DNA of 46,927 bases. Source: Bacteroidales bacterium. GTDB taxonomy: Bacteria; Bacteroidota; Bacteroidia; Bacteroidales; UBA932. Position 1 is the stretch's first letter, and each line of letters starts with the position of its first letter. The notes beneath the pieces are model-generated. The model saw only the letters and a list, made by a program, of their open reading frames with translations. It searched no databases and had not been told where the DNA came from. Positions 9,417 to 17,781 of the stretch are shown one piece after another. The stretch is from positions 1 through 46,927 of the forward strand of contig WRMN01000016.1 of the NCBI GenBank assembly GCA_009777095.1. The letters are read 5' to 3'. The position numbers and the translations under genes are program-made.

Positions 9417-11168
9417 ATGAAACCATTGCTTCTATCGCTTATTATTTTGCTGTCGGGTTTTGCAGCTGCGCAAAGCGACGTACAGGAACAAAAAGATTCG
9501 CTGCGGAAAGCCCTGACGCTGACCGAGGGCGAAGAAAAATTGCTCACCTACTTCCGCTTGACCAACCTCTACTACCCCGAAGCCTTTGACGAGATGAAAA
9601 GGGATACCCTGCTGGCGCTTTACGATGAATGGGACGCCGAAGAGGAGCGGCAAAACGCCCGTCATCGCACCGCTATCCGAACCAATAAACTGTTCATGTT
9701 TCAGAAAGTAGGCCTGTACGACGAAGTCATTAAGCTGGCGCCCGAATACCTGCAATTCATGGCCGAACAGGAAGCTTGGGTTGCTTATTATCAGGCATAT
9801 ATGACGTTAGTTCGCGCCTATAACAAGACGGACGATAACGACAATGCCCTCATTGAAGCACAAAAGATGTATGAACATGCAAGGCTATTAAATAACAAAG
9901 GAGGCTTAGGTTCAGCATTTTACGCCATGAGCGACATTTACGGCTCGCAGCGGCGGTTCGTTGAGCAGGAAAAATCTTTAAAAGAGGCTATCACCCTGCT
10001 GCAAGAAGTTCCACGCTATTACGGCCTGCTGGCCAATTCCTACAATAGCCTATGTTCCAACTATATAGCTCAAGAACAGTACAATGAGGCATTAAATGTC
10101 GCCCGCGAACTGGAAGCATTCCTTCCCCGTTACGAGAAAGAGCTGCGCTCCCCGCAACCTAACGCATGGAGCAACCTGTGGTCTGTTTACCTGAAAGCTT
10201 ATCGAAATTTGGGCGATTACAAAAAGGCTGAATTTTATTTGAATGAAATAGAAAAAATCAGCGGTAACGAGGTAGCGCCTTTATATGAAGCGCGGGCGCA
10301 CATTCTTATGGGATACGGACGCTATGCCGAAGCCTTAGACATGGCTAACAAGGGGATAGCAGACTATCCTCTAAGCGGAAGAGGAGAACTCAGAGCCATA
10401 AAAATAAAGATTTTGGCAAAGATGGGCGATATTGAGGGCCTTAGCCGACAACTTAATGAATATGTGGCGGAATTAGATGCTATACACGATGTGGAACTCA
10501 ACGCAGGTTTAGATGAAATTCGTACGCGCTACGAAGTAGATATACTCGAAAGAGACAAAAACAGCGCTATCGCAGAAAAACAGCGCAACCGCAACTATTT
10601 CTTCTTCGCCCTCGGCGGGTGTTTCTTGTTAACGCTTACGCTGGGAATATGGATATATTACAGCCGAAGGATTGTCCGCAAAAACCGTATTCTCTATAAG
10701 CAGATTATGGAAGAAAGCCGTATGCAGGAAGCCTTGCAGGAAGCAAAGCAGGCGCTGTTGCTCCAGTCTTCGGAAAAGCAGGCAGAGGAGAACCAAAACG
10801 GCAATGTCAAAACCCAAGTAAACGTAATCCTGCAGCGCTTGGGAAACTTGATGCAAACCGAAAAACTGTTTACCAACCCCGAACTTAGTCGTAAAGAACT
10901 TGCCAATCGGCTCTTTACAAATGAAATTTATCTGATAAATGCTATTCGAGACGGTTACAACGGGCAAATCTACAGCGATTACATCAATTCGTTCCGCTTA
11001 AAACACGCTCACCTCCTGTTGCAAAGCAATCCGGAGTTTTCTATTAAGGAAATCGCAGGAAAAGCAGGTTTTTCGTCCTACAAATATTTTCATCAACTGT
11101 TCCGCGATAAATTTGGTATGTCGCCTTCCGCATTTCGAAAAATATCAAAAGAACAAAGTAACGCTTAA
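9417..11168 (+). CDS. TPR-containing membrane regulator with C-terminal AraC-type HTH
   Basis: A 583-residue membrane-bound transcription regulator. It has an N-terminal signal segment (MKPLLLSLIILLSGFAAAQ), a helical sensor region of TPR-like repeats to about residue 380, one transmembrane helix (about 392-415, NYFFFALGGCFLLTLTLG), a coiled-coil linker rich in Glu/Gln/Ala, and an AraC-type double helix-turn-helix (about 490-575, with ELANRLFTNEIYL and FSIKEIAGKAGFSSYKYFHQLF). The predicted topology places the TPRs in the periplasm and the DNA-binding part in the cytoplasm, as in other Bacteroidetes one-component regulators. No histidine kinase or receiver domain is present. It diverges from the giant T9SS protein gene and shares a control region with a paired direct repeat, so that gene is its most likely target. 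The ligand is unknown. Confidence 0.85.
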   Translation: MKPLLLSLIILLSGFAAAQSDVQEQKDSLRKALTLTEGEEKLLTYFRLTNLYYPEAFDEMKRDTLLALYDEWDAEEERQNARHRTAIRTNKLFMFQKVGLYDEVIKLAPEYLQFMAEQEAWVAYYQAYMTLVRAYNKTDDNDNALIEAQKMYEHARLLNNKGGLGSAFYAMSDIYGSQRRFVEQEKSLKEAITLLQEVPRYYGLLANSYNSLCSNYIAQEQYNEALNVARELEAFLPRYEKELRSPQPNAWSNLWSVYLKAYRNLGDYKKAEFYLNEIEKISGNEVAPLYEARAHILMGYGRYAEALDMANKGIADYPLSGRGELRAIKIKILAKMGDIEGLSRQLNEYVAELDAIHDVELNAGLDEIRTRYEVDILERDKNSAIAEKQRNRNYFFFALGGCFLLTLTLGIWIYYSRRIVRKNRILYKQIMEESRMQEALQEAKQALLLQSSEKQAEENQNGNVKTQVNVILQRLGNLMQTEKLFTNPELSRKELANRLFTNEIYLINAIRDGYNGQIYSDYINSFRLKHAHLLLQSNPEFSIKEIAGKAGFSSYKYFHQLFRDKFGMSPSAFRKISKEQSNA

Positions 11169-11246
11169 CAGCTAAGTTTTACTTTTTTGTTGAATTACCC
11201 AAGTTTAAACCTTTTAATAATTAGCTATATTTCTTGAATAACAGCA

Positions 11247-12128
11247 TTACGCCAGCAAGAATACCACAGGGACATGATAAACAACCGCAACGGCGCGACC
11301 CCGCTGTGTCCCCGGAACCCATCGGGGCGAAGATGAAATTACCCGCACCGCTTCTTTATCTAACAGGGGGTGAACGCCTGAAAGCACCTTTACATCGCTC
11401 ACCTCTCCTTCGGCCGTAATCACAAAAGAACAAAGGACTTTTCCGCGCTGCTCCTGCTCAATGGCTGCTTCAGGATATTTCAAGTGCTGCGCTATCCAAC
11501 GAGAAAAACCCTTTTCCCCCGCGTCTTTTCCTGCAATCATAAATTTTGGTTTCTCTTCTACCGCCACGTATGGAATGACCTCCTCCCCTACCGCTTCTTC
11601 TGCCGCAACAACTCCCTGCGCAATATACGCGCTTAGGTCCACAGGCTCTATCTGAACGTCAAATACCATATTGCTTAATGTTACCTCATCATCAACAATG
11701 ACAATAAGGTCGGAAAGCATCGGCGCAATCGGCGTGGCAGGCAATAATTCCGCCGATTGTTGGCGTGATTCCTCCAAGAGAAGAATGATTTCTTCCTCTA
11801 TCGGCGCACTCATTAAATTGGCATAATAGGTCGGCGCACGTCTTTCGTACAACTGCGAAAACAAGAAACCTAAGACCGAAAGGAAAATAATAAATATAGC
11901 GGCATCTTGAAAACGCCAATAGGGACGATAACGGGAGGTTTCTGTCCGTGCTTTCAGTTTACGGCGCAAGGATTGCAAGGCCTGCTCATGCACGCCTTTA
12001 TTTTCTTCAAAACCTTCAATGGCTTCGTACAAAAAGGGGTCGTCAACGGCCTGCCGCTCCAAACGGTTGGCCTGCTTGCCGCTCAAACGGTCTGCCAAAT
12101 AGGCAAATATATTCTTAGGTTTTATCAT
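11247..12128 (-). CDS. Membrane protein with anti-sigma-like N-terminus and TonB C-terminal domain
   Basis: A 293-residue protein encoded directly behind an ECF sigma factor gene, overlapping it by 14 bases. Residues 1-70 resemble the cytoplasmic segment of Bacteroidetes anti-sigma proteins (YLADRLSGKQANRLERQAVD, then DPFLYEAIEGFE). A single transmembrane helix follows (about 74-92, AAIFIIFLSVLGFLFSQL), then an acidic/proline periplasmic linker and a TonB C-terminal domain (about 205-293: KYPEAAIEQEQRGKV, VHPLLDKEAVRVI, PRWVPG). It shares the EEKPKFM linker motif with the two TonB paralogues nearby. TonB domains contact the TonB box of outer-membrane receptors; anti-sigma segments hold sigma factors. 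The architecture therefore suggests a link between receptor state and transcription, which is inference. It could also be simply a TonB with an unusual cytoplasmic tail. Confidence 0.75.
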   Translation of the reverse strand: MIKPKNIFAYLADRLSGKQANRLERQAVDDPFLYEAIEGFEENKGVHEQALQSLRRKLKARTETSRYRPYWRFQDAAIFIIFLSVLGFLFSQLYERRAPTYYANLMSAPIEEEIILLLEESRQQSAELLPATPIAPMLSDLIVIVDDEVTLSNMVFDVQIEPVDLSAYIAQGVVAAEEAVGEEVIPYVAVEEKPKFMIAGKDAGEKGFSRWIAQHLKYPEAAIEQEQRGKVLCSFVITAEGEVSDVKVLSGVHPLLDKEAVRVISSSPRWVPGTQRGRAVAVVYHVPVVFLLA

Positions 12129-12693
12129 TTTTTTCCAAACAAATTTTTAAATTACGTTTCCCATTTTGAATAAAACTTTTTACTTTCTTTATATCATCTT
12201 GCGTTTGCACGCTGATTTCTTTATATGACAGTTCTTCCAAATAAAATTGGCGAATGGCTGCGCGCTGATGCAGCGGCAACTGTTCTATACAATTTTCCAA
12301 ACGCTGCTGCAAACGCTCGTCGTCCATCGCCTTTTGAAGATGAAAATCGTCTTCAAAATCCATAAATCTTTCATCAAAAACTACGCGCTGTGTTTGATTT
12401 TTCTTTCTCAACTGCATTAAACAGTGGTTTTTAGCAACCACATATAACCACGATTTAAAATTTCGCACTTCCTGTGAAGGCAATTTTTCTACCAATTCTT
12501 CAAAAATCTGCATTACTGTGTCTTTGGCTGCTTCTTCATCTTTTAAATATTTTAAAGACAAACCATATACTAAGGCCATATAACGTTCGTATAAAACTCC
12601 TAAAACACTTACATTCAGCGACTTTTTATAATCCGCCAATAATTCTTCATCGCTTGATGAATGTTGTTTATGGAATTTTACACCAAATTGCAT
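12115..12693 (-). CDS. ECF-type RNA polymerase sigma factor
   Basis: A 192-residue sigma-70 family protein of extracytoplasmic-function type. Region 2 is visible at about residues 40-105 (ALVYGLSLKYLKDEEAAKDT, FKSWLYVVAKNHC) and region 4 at about 130-185 (CIEQLPLHQRAAIRQFYLEE, LSYKEISVQT). The reading frame overlaps the next gene by 14 bases, pointing to translational coupling with the anti-sigma-like TonB protein, its probable partner. A TATCTTTG box sits only about 9 bases before the start codon, so the message may be nearly leaderless. No SusC/SusD pair follows, unlike many Bacteroidetes sigma/anti-sigma pairs, so the regulon cannot be guessed from context. Confidence 0.88.
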   Translation of the reverse strand: MQFGVKFHKQHSSSDEELLADYKKSLNVSVLGVLYERYMALVYGLSLKYLKDEEAAKDTVMQIFEELVEKLPSQEVRNFKSWLYVVAKNHCLMQLRKKNQTQRVVFDERFMDFEDDFHLQKAMDDERLQQRLENCIEQLPLHQRAAIRQFYLEELSYKEISVQTQDDIKKVKSFIQNGKRNLKICLEKNDKT

Positions 12694-12701
12694 CTTAATA
12701 G

Positions 12702-12709
12702 CAAAGATA
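12702..12709 (-). promoter_or_regulatory. Putative -7 box (TATCTTTG) of the sigma factor gene
   Basis: The minus strand reads TATCTTTG. The expected transcription start lies within a few bases of the ATG at 12693, implying a very short or absent leader. The divergent TonB gene starts only 42 bp away at 12735. Confidence 0.45.
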
Positions 12710-12734
12710 CATAAACCCTTTAAAAAACAAAATT

Positions 12735-13418
12735 ATGGAAACAAAAAAAACACCCAAAGCCAATCTCGAAAACAAAAAATTGTTGTTTCGTGAAATCGGA
12801 TTAGCCATAGCTTTACTGCTGGCTATCTTGTCGTTTGAATGGAAGACCTACGACAAAACAATTTCCATAGCAGGAATTACCGGCAATTCGGTAGTTGACG
12901 ATGATGATGTGGTTATTACTCGTCCGGAACTTCCGCAGCCTGAACCACTCAAAGCTCCTATTTTTTCCGAGGTAATTGAAATTGTTGAAGATAATACACA
13001 AATTAAAAACGATTTGATTTTCTCTGGCGAAGATATTAAGAATTTAGGCGTAGATATAAAGGAGTATAAGCCGCAAGTTGAAGACGATATTGATGAAATT
13101 ATTCCTGTTGCGGTAGTAGAAGAAAAGCCTAAATTCATGGGAGGTGATGAAAACGAATTTACCAAATGGGTATTTAAAAACATGGTTTATCCTGACATTG
13201 CTATGGAAAATAATATTCAAGGCCGTGTAATTCTTTCTTTCGTAGTTGGGGCGGACGGAAGAGTGGTTGACGTAAAAGTACTCCGCGGAGTTGACCCCTC
13301 GCTTGATAAGGAAGCCGTTCGCGTAATCTCCATGTCGCCTAAATGGACCCCCGGTGAAAATCGTGGCAAGCCTGCGCGGGTAAAATACACTTTTCCTGTA
13401 ATCTTTCAGTTGAGGTAG
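12735..13418 (+). CDS. TonB family energy transducer, paralogue 1
   Basis: A 227-residue inner-membrane protein with one N-terminal transmembrane helix (about 20-38, IGLAIALLLAILSFEW), a short proline/acidic linker (RPELPQPEPLKAP) and a TonB C-terminal domain (about 135-227: MVYPDIAMENNIQGRVILSF, DPSLDKEAVRVI, PKWTPGENRGKPARVKYTFP). TonB proteins use the ExbB/ExbD proton-motive-force motor to drive TonB-dependent outer-membrane transport; no exbB or exbD lies in the window. The periplasmic linker is short compared with enterobacterial TonB. A near copy lies at 15704-16396, and a TonB domain with the same EEKPKFM lead-in is encoded on the opposite strand at 11247-12128. A strong terminator follows. 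Confidence 0.88.
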   Translation: METKKTPKANLENKKLLFREIGLAIALLLAILSFEWKTYDKTISIAGITGNSVVDDDDVVITRPELPQPEPLKAPIFSEVIEIVEDNTQIKNDLIFSGEDIKNLGVDIKEYKPQVEDDIDEIIPVAVVEEKPKFMGGDENEFTKWVFKNMVYPDIAMENNIQGRVILSFVVGADGRVVDVKVLRGVDPSLDKEAVRVISMSPKWTPGENRGKPARVKYTFPVIFQLR

Positions 13419-13436
13419 GAAGACCCGAAAACAGGA

Positions 13437-13476
13437 AAGCACGCAGAAATTGTTCTCTGCGTGCTTTATTTTTTTA
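13437..13476 (+). terminator. Rho-independent terminator after TonB paralogue 1
   Basis: A perfect 12-bp stem (AAAGCACGCAGA with TCTGCGTGCTTT, 8-base loop) is followed by ATTTTTTTT, 18 bases after the stop codon. Confidence 0.85.
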
Positions 13477-13657
13477 CAGCTATATATTTTTGTAAAAAAT
13501 TAGAAGGAGCCAAGTCTCTCTACCGAATAAGGGTCGGTAATTATCGTATCCTGTTTCTTGTTACCATTACTGCCGATACTGTTATTTTTAAGCGCGTGGT
13601 ACCGCGCGGCGGAGCCTACAAGAAGCATCGACAATAATCGGAAATTTTCCAAAATTG
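13477..13657. other. Intergenic spacer between TonB paralogue 1 and the PhzF gene
   Basis: No convincing gene. A short hairpin (CGCG, TGGTAC, CGCG) lies near 13591-13604. The minus-strand open frame reaching 13715 overlaps the PhzF gene in another frame and looks like chance. Confidence 0.4.
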
Positions 13658-14467
13658 TCAATTCAGGTTTATTTCCCCTATCATATACAACCGCGCCTTC
13701 CCTCCTATTATGCAACGGTCGTTTTTAAATTCACAGCTTAACAGCCCGCCTCTTTGCGACAATTGTTTGGCTGTGAATTTGTTTTTCCCTGCTTTTGCCG
13801 CCCAAAAAGGCAGTAAGGTAGTATGAGCCGAACCTGTTACAGGGTCTTCATCAACCCCCGACTGGGGGCCGAAGAAGCGGGAAACAAAGTCCGCCTCATC
13901 GCCTTTTGCGGTAACAATTAAGCCCCTTGCGTTTAATTTACCCACAGCTCTCATATCGGGCTGCAGGCTGCGCAAGGTGCTTTCACTGTCGATAACCGCC
14001 ATGTAGTCGGCTTTTCCCTTGTACAGCGCTATTGGTTTAATGCCTATACATTTTTCTACGGCTGTGTTTTGCTGCTCTTCCGTTATCGCTGTTAGCGTAT
14101 CGGTGGGGAAGTCTAAAAAAAGCATCTCTTCTTTTTTTTCGACAGTCAGCAAACCGCTGTTTCGGGAATAAAATTTAATTACAGGCGAAGGGTAGTTCAA
14201 CACATTGAATAGCACAAATGCCGAGGCAAGCGTGGCATGGCCGCACAAATCAACTTCTACGTTTGGAGTAAACCAGCGGATTTCAAAATCGCTCCCCTTA
14301 GGCACAAGAAATGCGGTTTCCGACAAATTGTTTTCAGTACCTATGGCCTGCATTAATTCCTCGCTTAACCAGCTATCCAATACACAAACAGCAGCCGGGT
14401 TTCCCGAAAATAATTTATCGGTAAAGGCGTCCACCTGATAAATTTTGATTTTTTGAGGGAGTATCAT
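13658..14467 (-). CDS. PhzF family isomerase/epimerase
   Basis: A 269-residue protein of the PhzF (phenazine biosynthesis-like, diaminopimelate-epimerase fold) family. Seen: YQVDAFTDKLFSGNPAAVC at the N-terminus, NNLSETAFL carrying the conserved acid-base Glu, VDLCGHATLASAF, and the second-half motif FGPQSGVDEDPVTGSAHTTL. Length fits a full two-lobe member. Known members catalyse cofactor-free isomerisation; the substrate of most, including this one, is unknown. Nothing nearby indicates phenazine synthesis, so the name should be read as a fold assignment. The start lies 6 bases after the DUF2147 gene on the same strand, so the two are probably co-transcribed. Confidence 0.9.
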   Translation of the reverse strand: MILPQKIKIYQVDAFTDKLFSGNPAAVCVLDSWLSEELMQAIGTENNLSETAFLVPKGSDFEIRWFTPNVEVDLCGHATLASAFVLFNVLNYPSPVIKFYSRNSGLLTVEKKEEMLFLDFPTDTLTAITEEQQNTAVEKCIGIKPIALYKGKADYMAVIDSESTLRSLQPDMRAVGKLNARGLIVTAKGDEADFVSRFFGPQSGVDEDPVTGSAHTTLLPFWAAKAGKNKFTAKQLSQRGGLLSCEFKNDRCIIGGKARLYMIGEINLN

Positions 14468-14473
14468 AAAACG

Positions 14474-14923
14474 CTATTCGGCGGTTGTTCTCTCCCAAGT
14501 TTGACTACGCCCTAACCAGCTGCTAATGCCTAAATGGCCGCGTACATTAAGGGTATTGGTTTGATTTCCTTCAAACCATGCATACGATTTATAGGTTTTT
14601 CCTGAGGCAGGGTCGTAGATGGTACCGTCCTCCCATTTTTTGTTTTTTGGGTTGTATGTCAGATTTTTCAGCATTATTAAGCCTATGACCGATTGTGTAC
14701 GAAGTTTTTCGTCGGAATTTTTTACGTCTAATTTTGGGTTGCCGTCCGCGCCGTTAGCCTCTTTTAGCCAAATTATTTTACCATAGAATTTACCGCCCAT
14801 TTGGTAAATTTCTATTTTTGCCGATTTTTCCTGATTATACCATACTCCTAATATATTGTTGGCTTGGGCAAAAAGTCCTGTTGAAAAACATAAGGACAAG
14901 AATAGTGTTAAAAATTTTTTCAT
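14474..14923 (-). CDS. Exported DUF2147 protein
   Basis: A 149-residue protein with a clear signal peptide (MKKFLTLFLSLCFSTGLFAQ). The mature part matches the DUF2147 pattern: ILGVWYNQEKSAKIEIYQ near the N-terminus, KFYGKIIWLKE, a central IYDPASGKTYKSYAW and a C-terminal LGISSWLGRSQTWER. DUF2147 proteins are small lipocalin-like beta-barrels of unknown function, common in Bacteroidetes and Proteobacteria. A near-match to the -7 box (CACCTTTG on the minus strand) lies about 30 bases upstream. It is followed 6 bases later by the PhzF gene. Probably periplasmic; no partner can be inferred. Confidence 0.85.
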   Translation of the reverse strand: MKKFLTLFLSLCFSTGLFAQANNILGVWYNQEKSAKIEIYQMGGKFYGKIIWLKEANGADGNPKLDVKNSDEKLRTQSVIGLIMLKNLTYNPKNKKWEDGTIYDPASGKTYKSYAWFEGNQTNTLNVRGHLGISSWLGRSQTWERTTAE

Positions 14924-15098
14924 GTGTTTAATTTTTCCGGTTATTGCCGCAAAGGTGGTAATAATTTTTCAACAATTTGCTATTAAAATCTGAAAAAAAT
15001 TAGAAAAAAGAACGATGATTTTGACATGCAATTAGTTACAGATGCAACTATTTATTTCGTCGAAAAATTCTTGTCTATTGAAGGGAGCCTGTTCAAAA

Positions 15099-15533
15099 TC
15101 AATCTTTTGAGTCTATTGAAAGGGGAATCATTACGAGATACTTATCCTCAACAGTGCGCATGAATTTTCGCTGCTTTTCCGTGGCGTCGTTATAACCGCA
15201 AAGGTGCAAGAGGCCGTGCAGCATTACCCTGTGCAACTCCTTGTTGAAAGGCTGCTTATAGGTTTCGGCGTTGGCCTTAACCCTGTCTATGCTGATAAAC
15301 AGGTCGCCGCTAATTACATTAGCTTCCGTATAGTCAAACGTAATAATATCAGTATAATAGTCATGTTGTAGAAATCGGCGGTTCATCTGCAAAAGATATT
15401 CGTCGGAACAAAAAATAACCGACAAGTCCCCTGTTTTTTTACCCTCGGCTACGGCAACATTTGTCAACCATTTCTTAACTTCTTGTTTATGAGGAAGATT
15501 GATTTTTGTGTTTTCATTAAAAAATCGTATCAT
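15099..15533 (-). CDS. ybeY: Endoribonuclease YbeY, rRNA maturation factor
   Basis: A 144-residue UPF0054/YbeY metal-dependent RNase acting in 16S rRNA 3' end maturation and ribosome quality control. The zinc-binding signature H-x3-H-x5-H is visible in HGLLHLCGYND near the C-terminus, with DIITFDY and GDLFISIDR upstream. An open frame extends back to 15560, but a TATTTTTG promoter box at 15538-15545 lies inside that extension and the family normally starts near MIRFFNENTK, so I choose the Met at 15533. That gives a very short leader. The gene diverges from tRNA-Ala. Confidence 0.92.
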   Translation of the reverse strand: MIRFFNENTKINLPHKQEVKKWLTNVAVAEGKKTGDLSVIFCSDEYLLQMNRRFLQHDYYTDIITFDYTEANVISGDLFISIDRVKANAETYKQPFNKELHRVMLHGLLHLCGYNDATEKQRKFMRTVEDKYLVMIPLSIDSKD

Positions 15534-15537
15534 GCTA

Positions 15538-15545
15538 CAAAAATA
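15538..15545 (-). promoter_or_regulatory. Putative -7 box (TATTTTTG) of ybeY
   Basis: It matches TAnnTTTG on the minus strand and lies 5 bases before the chosen ATG. It excludes the upstream in-frame Met at 15560 as the natural start. Confidence 0.45.
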
Positions 15546-15554
15546 CAAAAATTC

Positions 15555-15585
15555 TTGCATTTTAAAAAAATATCTCTTAATTTTG
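15555..15585 (+). promoter_or_regulatory. Promoter of tRNA-Ala
   Basis: TTG at 15555-15557, a 20-base spacer and TAATTTTG at 15578-15585 give a full Bacteroidetes-type -33/-7 promoter, with the start expected near 15592, about 17 bases before the mature tRNA. Confidence 0.65.
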
Positions 15586-15608
15586 TTGGCTAAACTAAAT
15601 GGAAAGAG

Positions 15609-15682
<74 letters not shown>

Positions 15683-15703
15683 CAAACTTAAATATCAAAC
15701 GCT

Positions 15704-16396
15704 ATGGAAATTAAAAAATCACCAAAAGCTAATCTCGAAAACAAAAAAACCTTTTTTGTTGAGATAGGACTCGTTATAGCCTTGGCAATATGCTTGGTTG
15801 CTTTCGAGTGGAAAACATACGATAAAAGCATTTCCTTAATGGACATGGGCACTCAAGTTGTTACAGAGGAGGAAATGGTGCCGATTATTCCACCCGATAT
15901 ACCTCCCCCTCCACCTATGCCCCAAGTGCCGATTGTTACCGACGTGATTGAAATTGTTGACGATAATACAAAAATTAAAGATGATTTGATTTTATCAACC
16001 GAAGACAATAAAAATTTAGGAGTACAAGTATTGGACTATGTGCCGAAACAAGTTGTTGCAGAAGAAGTTGAAGAAGATATTCCTGTTGCGGTAGTAGAGG
16101 AAAAACCTAAATTCATGGGTGGCGATGAAAACGAATTTACCAAATGGGTGTTTAAAAACATGGTTTACCCTGAAATTGCTAAGGAAAATAATATTCAAGG
16201 CCGTGTAATTCTTTCTTTCGTAGTTGGACCGGACGGAAGAGTGGTTGACGTAAAAGTACTCCGCGGAGTTGACCCTTCGCTTGACAAGGAGGCGCTTCGC
16301 GTGGTAAATATGTCGCCCAGGTGGACTCCGGGGAAACAACGTAACAAACCGGTACGTGTAAAATACACTTTCCCCGTAATTTTCCAACTGCGTTAA
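15704..16396 (+). CDS. TonB family energy transducer, paralogue 2
   Basis: A 230-residue close paralogue of the protein at 12735-13418, with the same layout: N-terminal transmembrane helix (IGLVIALAICLVAFEW), a short proline-rich stretch (IPPDIPPPPPMPQVP), the EEKPKFMGGDENEFTKWVF block, and a TonB C-terminal domain (DPSLDKEALRVVNMSPRWTP). The C-terminal third is almost identical in DNA to paralogue 1, whereas the linkers differ, which suggests recent duplication or gene conversion. The proline run is longer here. The gene follows tRNA-Ala by 22 bases, so its message probably comes from transcription through the tRNA. A terminator follows. Confidence 0.88.
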   Translation: MEIKKSPKANLENKKTFFVEIGLVIALAICLVAFEWKTYDKSISLMDMGTQVVTEEEMVPIIPPDIPPPPPMPQVPIVTDVIEIVDDNTKIKDDLILSTEDNKNLGVQVLDYVPKQVVAEEVEEDIPVAVVEEKPKFMGGDENEFTKWVFKNMVYPEIAKENNIQGRVILSFVVGPDGRVVDVKVLRGVDPSLDKEALRVVNMSPRWTPGKQRNKPVRVKYTFPVIFQLR

Positions 16397-16417
16397 TTAA
16401 TATTTAACCATAAAGAG

Positions 16418-16450
16418 AAAACCCGCGGCCTTTTGTGGTGCGGGTTTTTT
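16418..16450 (+). terminator. Rho-independent terminator after TonB paralogue 2
   Basis: AAACCCGC pairs with GCGGGTTT across a loop of about 13 bases, and the downstream arm continues into a T run, 22 bases after the stop codon. Confidence 0.75.
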
Positions 16451-16499
16451 GTTGTTTATATCAAACCTGTTGATTATAATTTGTAACCTGTAAAACATA

Positions 16500-17708
16500 A
16501 TGATTGAAAAAAAGAAATATACCGTATCCGAAGCACCTGAAAAAGCCGTTCTGGTAGGGATTATCACCCCAAAACAAAATGAAGAAAAGGTAAAGGAATA
16601 CTTAGACGAGTTGGCTTTTCTATCCGAAACCGCCGGCGCCGTTACCATAAACAGGTTTACCCAGCAGCTTGACCATGCTCTCTCCGGAACTTACATCGGA
16701 ACGGGAAAAATTGAAGAAATAAGGGCTTATGTTGAAGCCAACGATATTGATATTGTCATTTTTGACGATGAGTTGAGCCCTTCGCAATTACGAAATTTGG
16801 AAAAAAAGATTGAGCGGAGAATTATTGACCGTACGAATCTCATTCTCGACATTTTTGCCAAGCGGGCGAAAACAGCCTATGCCAAAACGCAGGTAGAATT
16901 AGCCCAATACCAATATATGTTGCCTCGCCTGAAGCGCCTGTGGACGCACCTTGAGCGCCAGCGCGGCGGTAAGGGCATTGGAATGAACGGCCCCGGTGAA
17001 ACCCAGTTAGAAACCGACCGTCGGATTATCTTGGATAAAATCAGTAAATTGAAAGACCAACTCCGAAAAATTGACCGACAGATGGCTTCCCAGCGCAGCA
17101 ACCGCGGAAGCTTAGTACGGTTGGCCATTGTAGGCTATACCAATGTGGGAAAAAGCACGCTGATGAATACCATTGCCAAAACCGAAGTCTTTGCCGAAAA
17201 TAAACTTTTTGCTACACTTGACACCACCGTGCGTAAAATAGTTATTGAAAATCTGCCTTTTTTACTTACAGACACAGTGGGTTTTATCCGCAAACTGCCG
17301 CACCAGTTGGTAGAATCGTTCAAAAGCACCTTAGACGAGGTGCGCGAAGCCGATGTGCTGCTGCATGTAGTGGATATTTCTCATTCTCAGTTTGAAGACC
17401 ACATTCAGGTAGTCAACCAAACGTTGAAAGAAATCGGCGGCGGCGATAAACCGACATTCATGGTGTTCAACAAGATTGACGCCTATACTTACAAGCCATA
17501 CGGCCCCTACGATTTTACGCCGAAGACGCGCGCGAATTACAGCCTCGAAGACTTAATGAATGAATGGAAAGAAAAGAACAGCAGCATGCCCGCTATTTTC
17601 ATTTCGGCCAAAAACAAGACTAATATCGACAAGTTTCGCAGCGATGTGTATAACATGATTGCCGAAATCCATGCAGGCCGCTACCCTTTTAATAATTTTC
17701 TGTGGTAA
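16500..17708 (+). CDS. hflX: GTPase HflX
   Basis: A 402-residue ribosome-associated GTPase of the Obg-HflX class, which splits stalled or hibernating ribosomes. The N-terminal HflX domain is seen (ALSGTYIGTGKIEEIRAYVE; RTNLILDIFAKRAKT), then the hallmark NGPGETQLETDRR before a coiled coil. The G domain has G1 GYTNVGKST (about 212-220), G3 DTVGFIRKLPHQLV, G4 NKID and a SAK-type G5 (ISAKNKTN). Full length for the family, no missing motif. It is flanked by terminators on both sides, so it is probably transcribed alone; a box one base off consensus (ATAATTTG) lies about 25 bases before the start. Confidence 0.96.
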   Translation: MIEKKKYTVSEAPEKAVLVGIITPKQNEEKVKEYLDELAFLSETAGAVTINRFTQQLDHALSGTYIGTGKIEEIRAYVEANDIDIVIFDDELSPSQLRNLEKKIERRIIDRTNLILDIFAKRAKTAYAKTQVELAQYQYMLPRLKRLWTHLERQRGGKGIGMNGPGETQLETDRRIILDKISKLKDQLRKIDRQMASQRSNRGSLVRLAIVGYTNVGKSTLMNTIAKTEVFAENKLFATLDTTVRKIVIENLPFLLTDTVGFIRKLPHQLVESFKSTLDEVREADVLLHVVDISHSQFEDHIQVVNQTLKEIGGGDKPTFMVFNKIDAYTYKPYGPYDFTPKTRANYSLEDLMNEWKEKNSSMPAIFISAKNKTNIDKFRSDVYNMIAEIHAGRYPFNNFLW

Positions 17709-17746
17709 GGATTATTCTTCAAACAGCAAAATCTTTTTAACCTGAT

Positions 17747-17781
17747 ATTATGCAAATTTGCATTACACTTTTTTGCATAAT
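17747..17781. terminator. Possible bidirectional terminator between convergent genes
   Basis: ATTATGCAAA (17747-17756) and TTTGCATAAT (17772-17781) form a perfect 10-bp stem between the ends of hflX and the convergent hydrolase gene. The right arm overlaps the last codons of the hydrolase. T runs are weak. Confidence 0.5.

Noticed and set aside
13500-13715. 71-codon minus-strand open frame overlapping the PhzF gene end
   Set aside because: Overlaps a clear gene in another frame and looks like chance coding.
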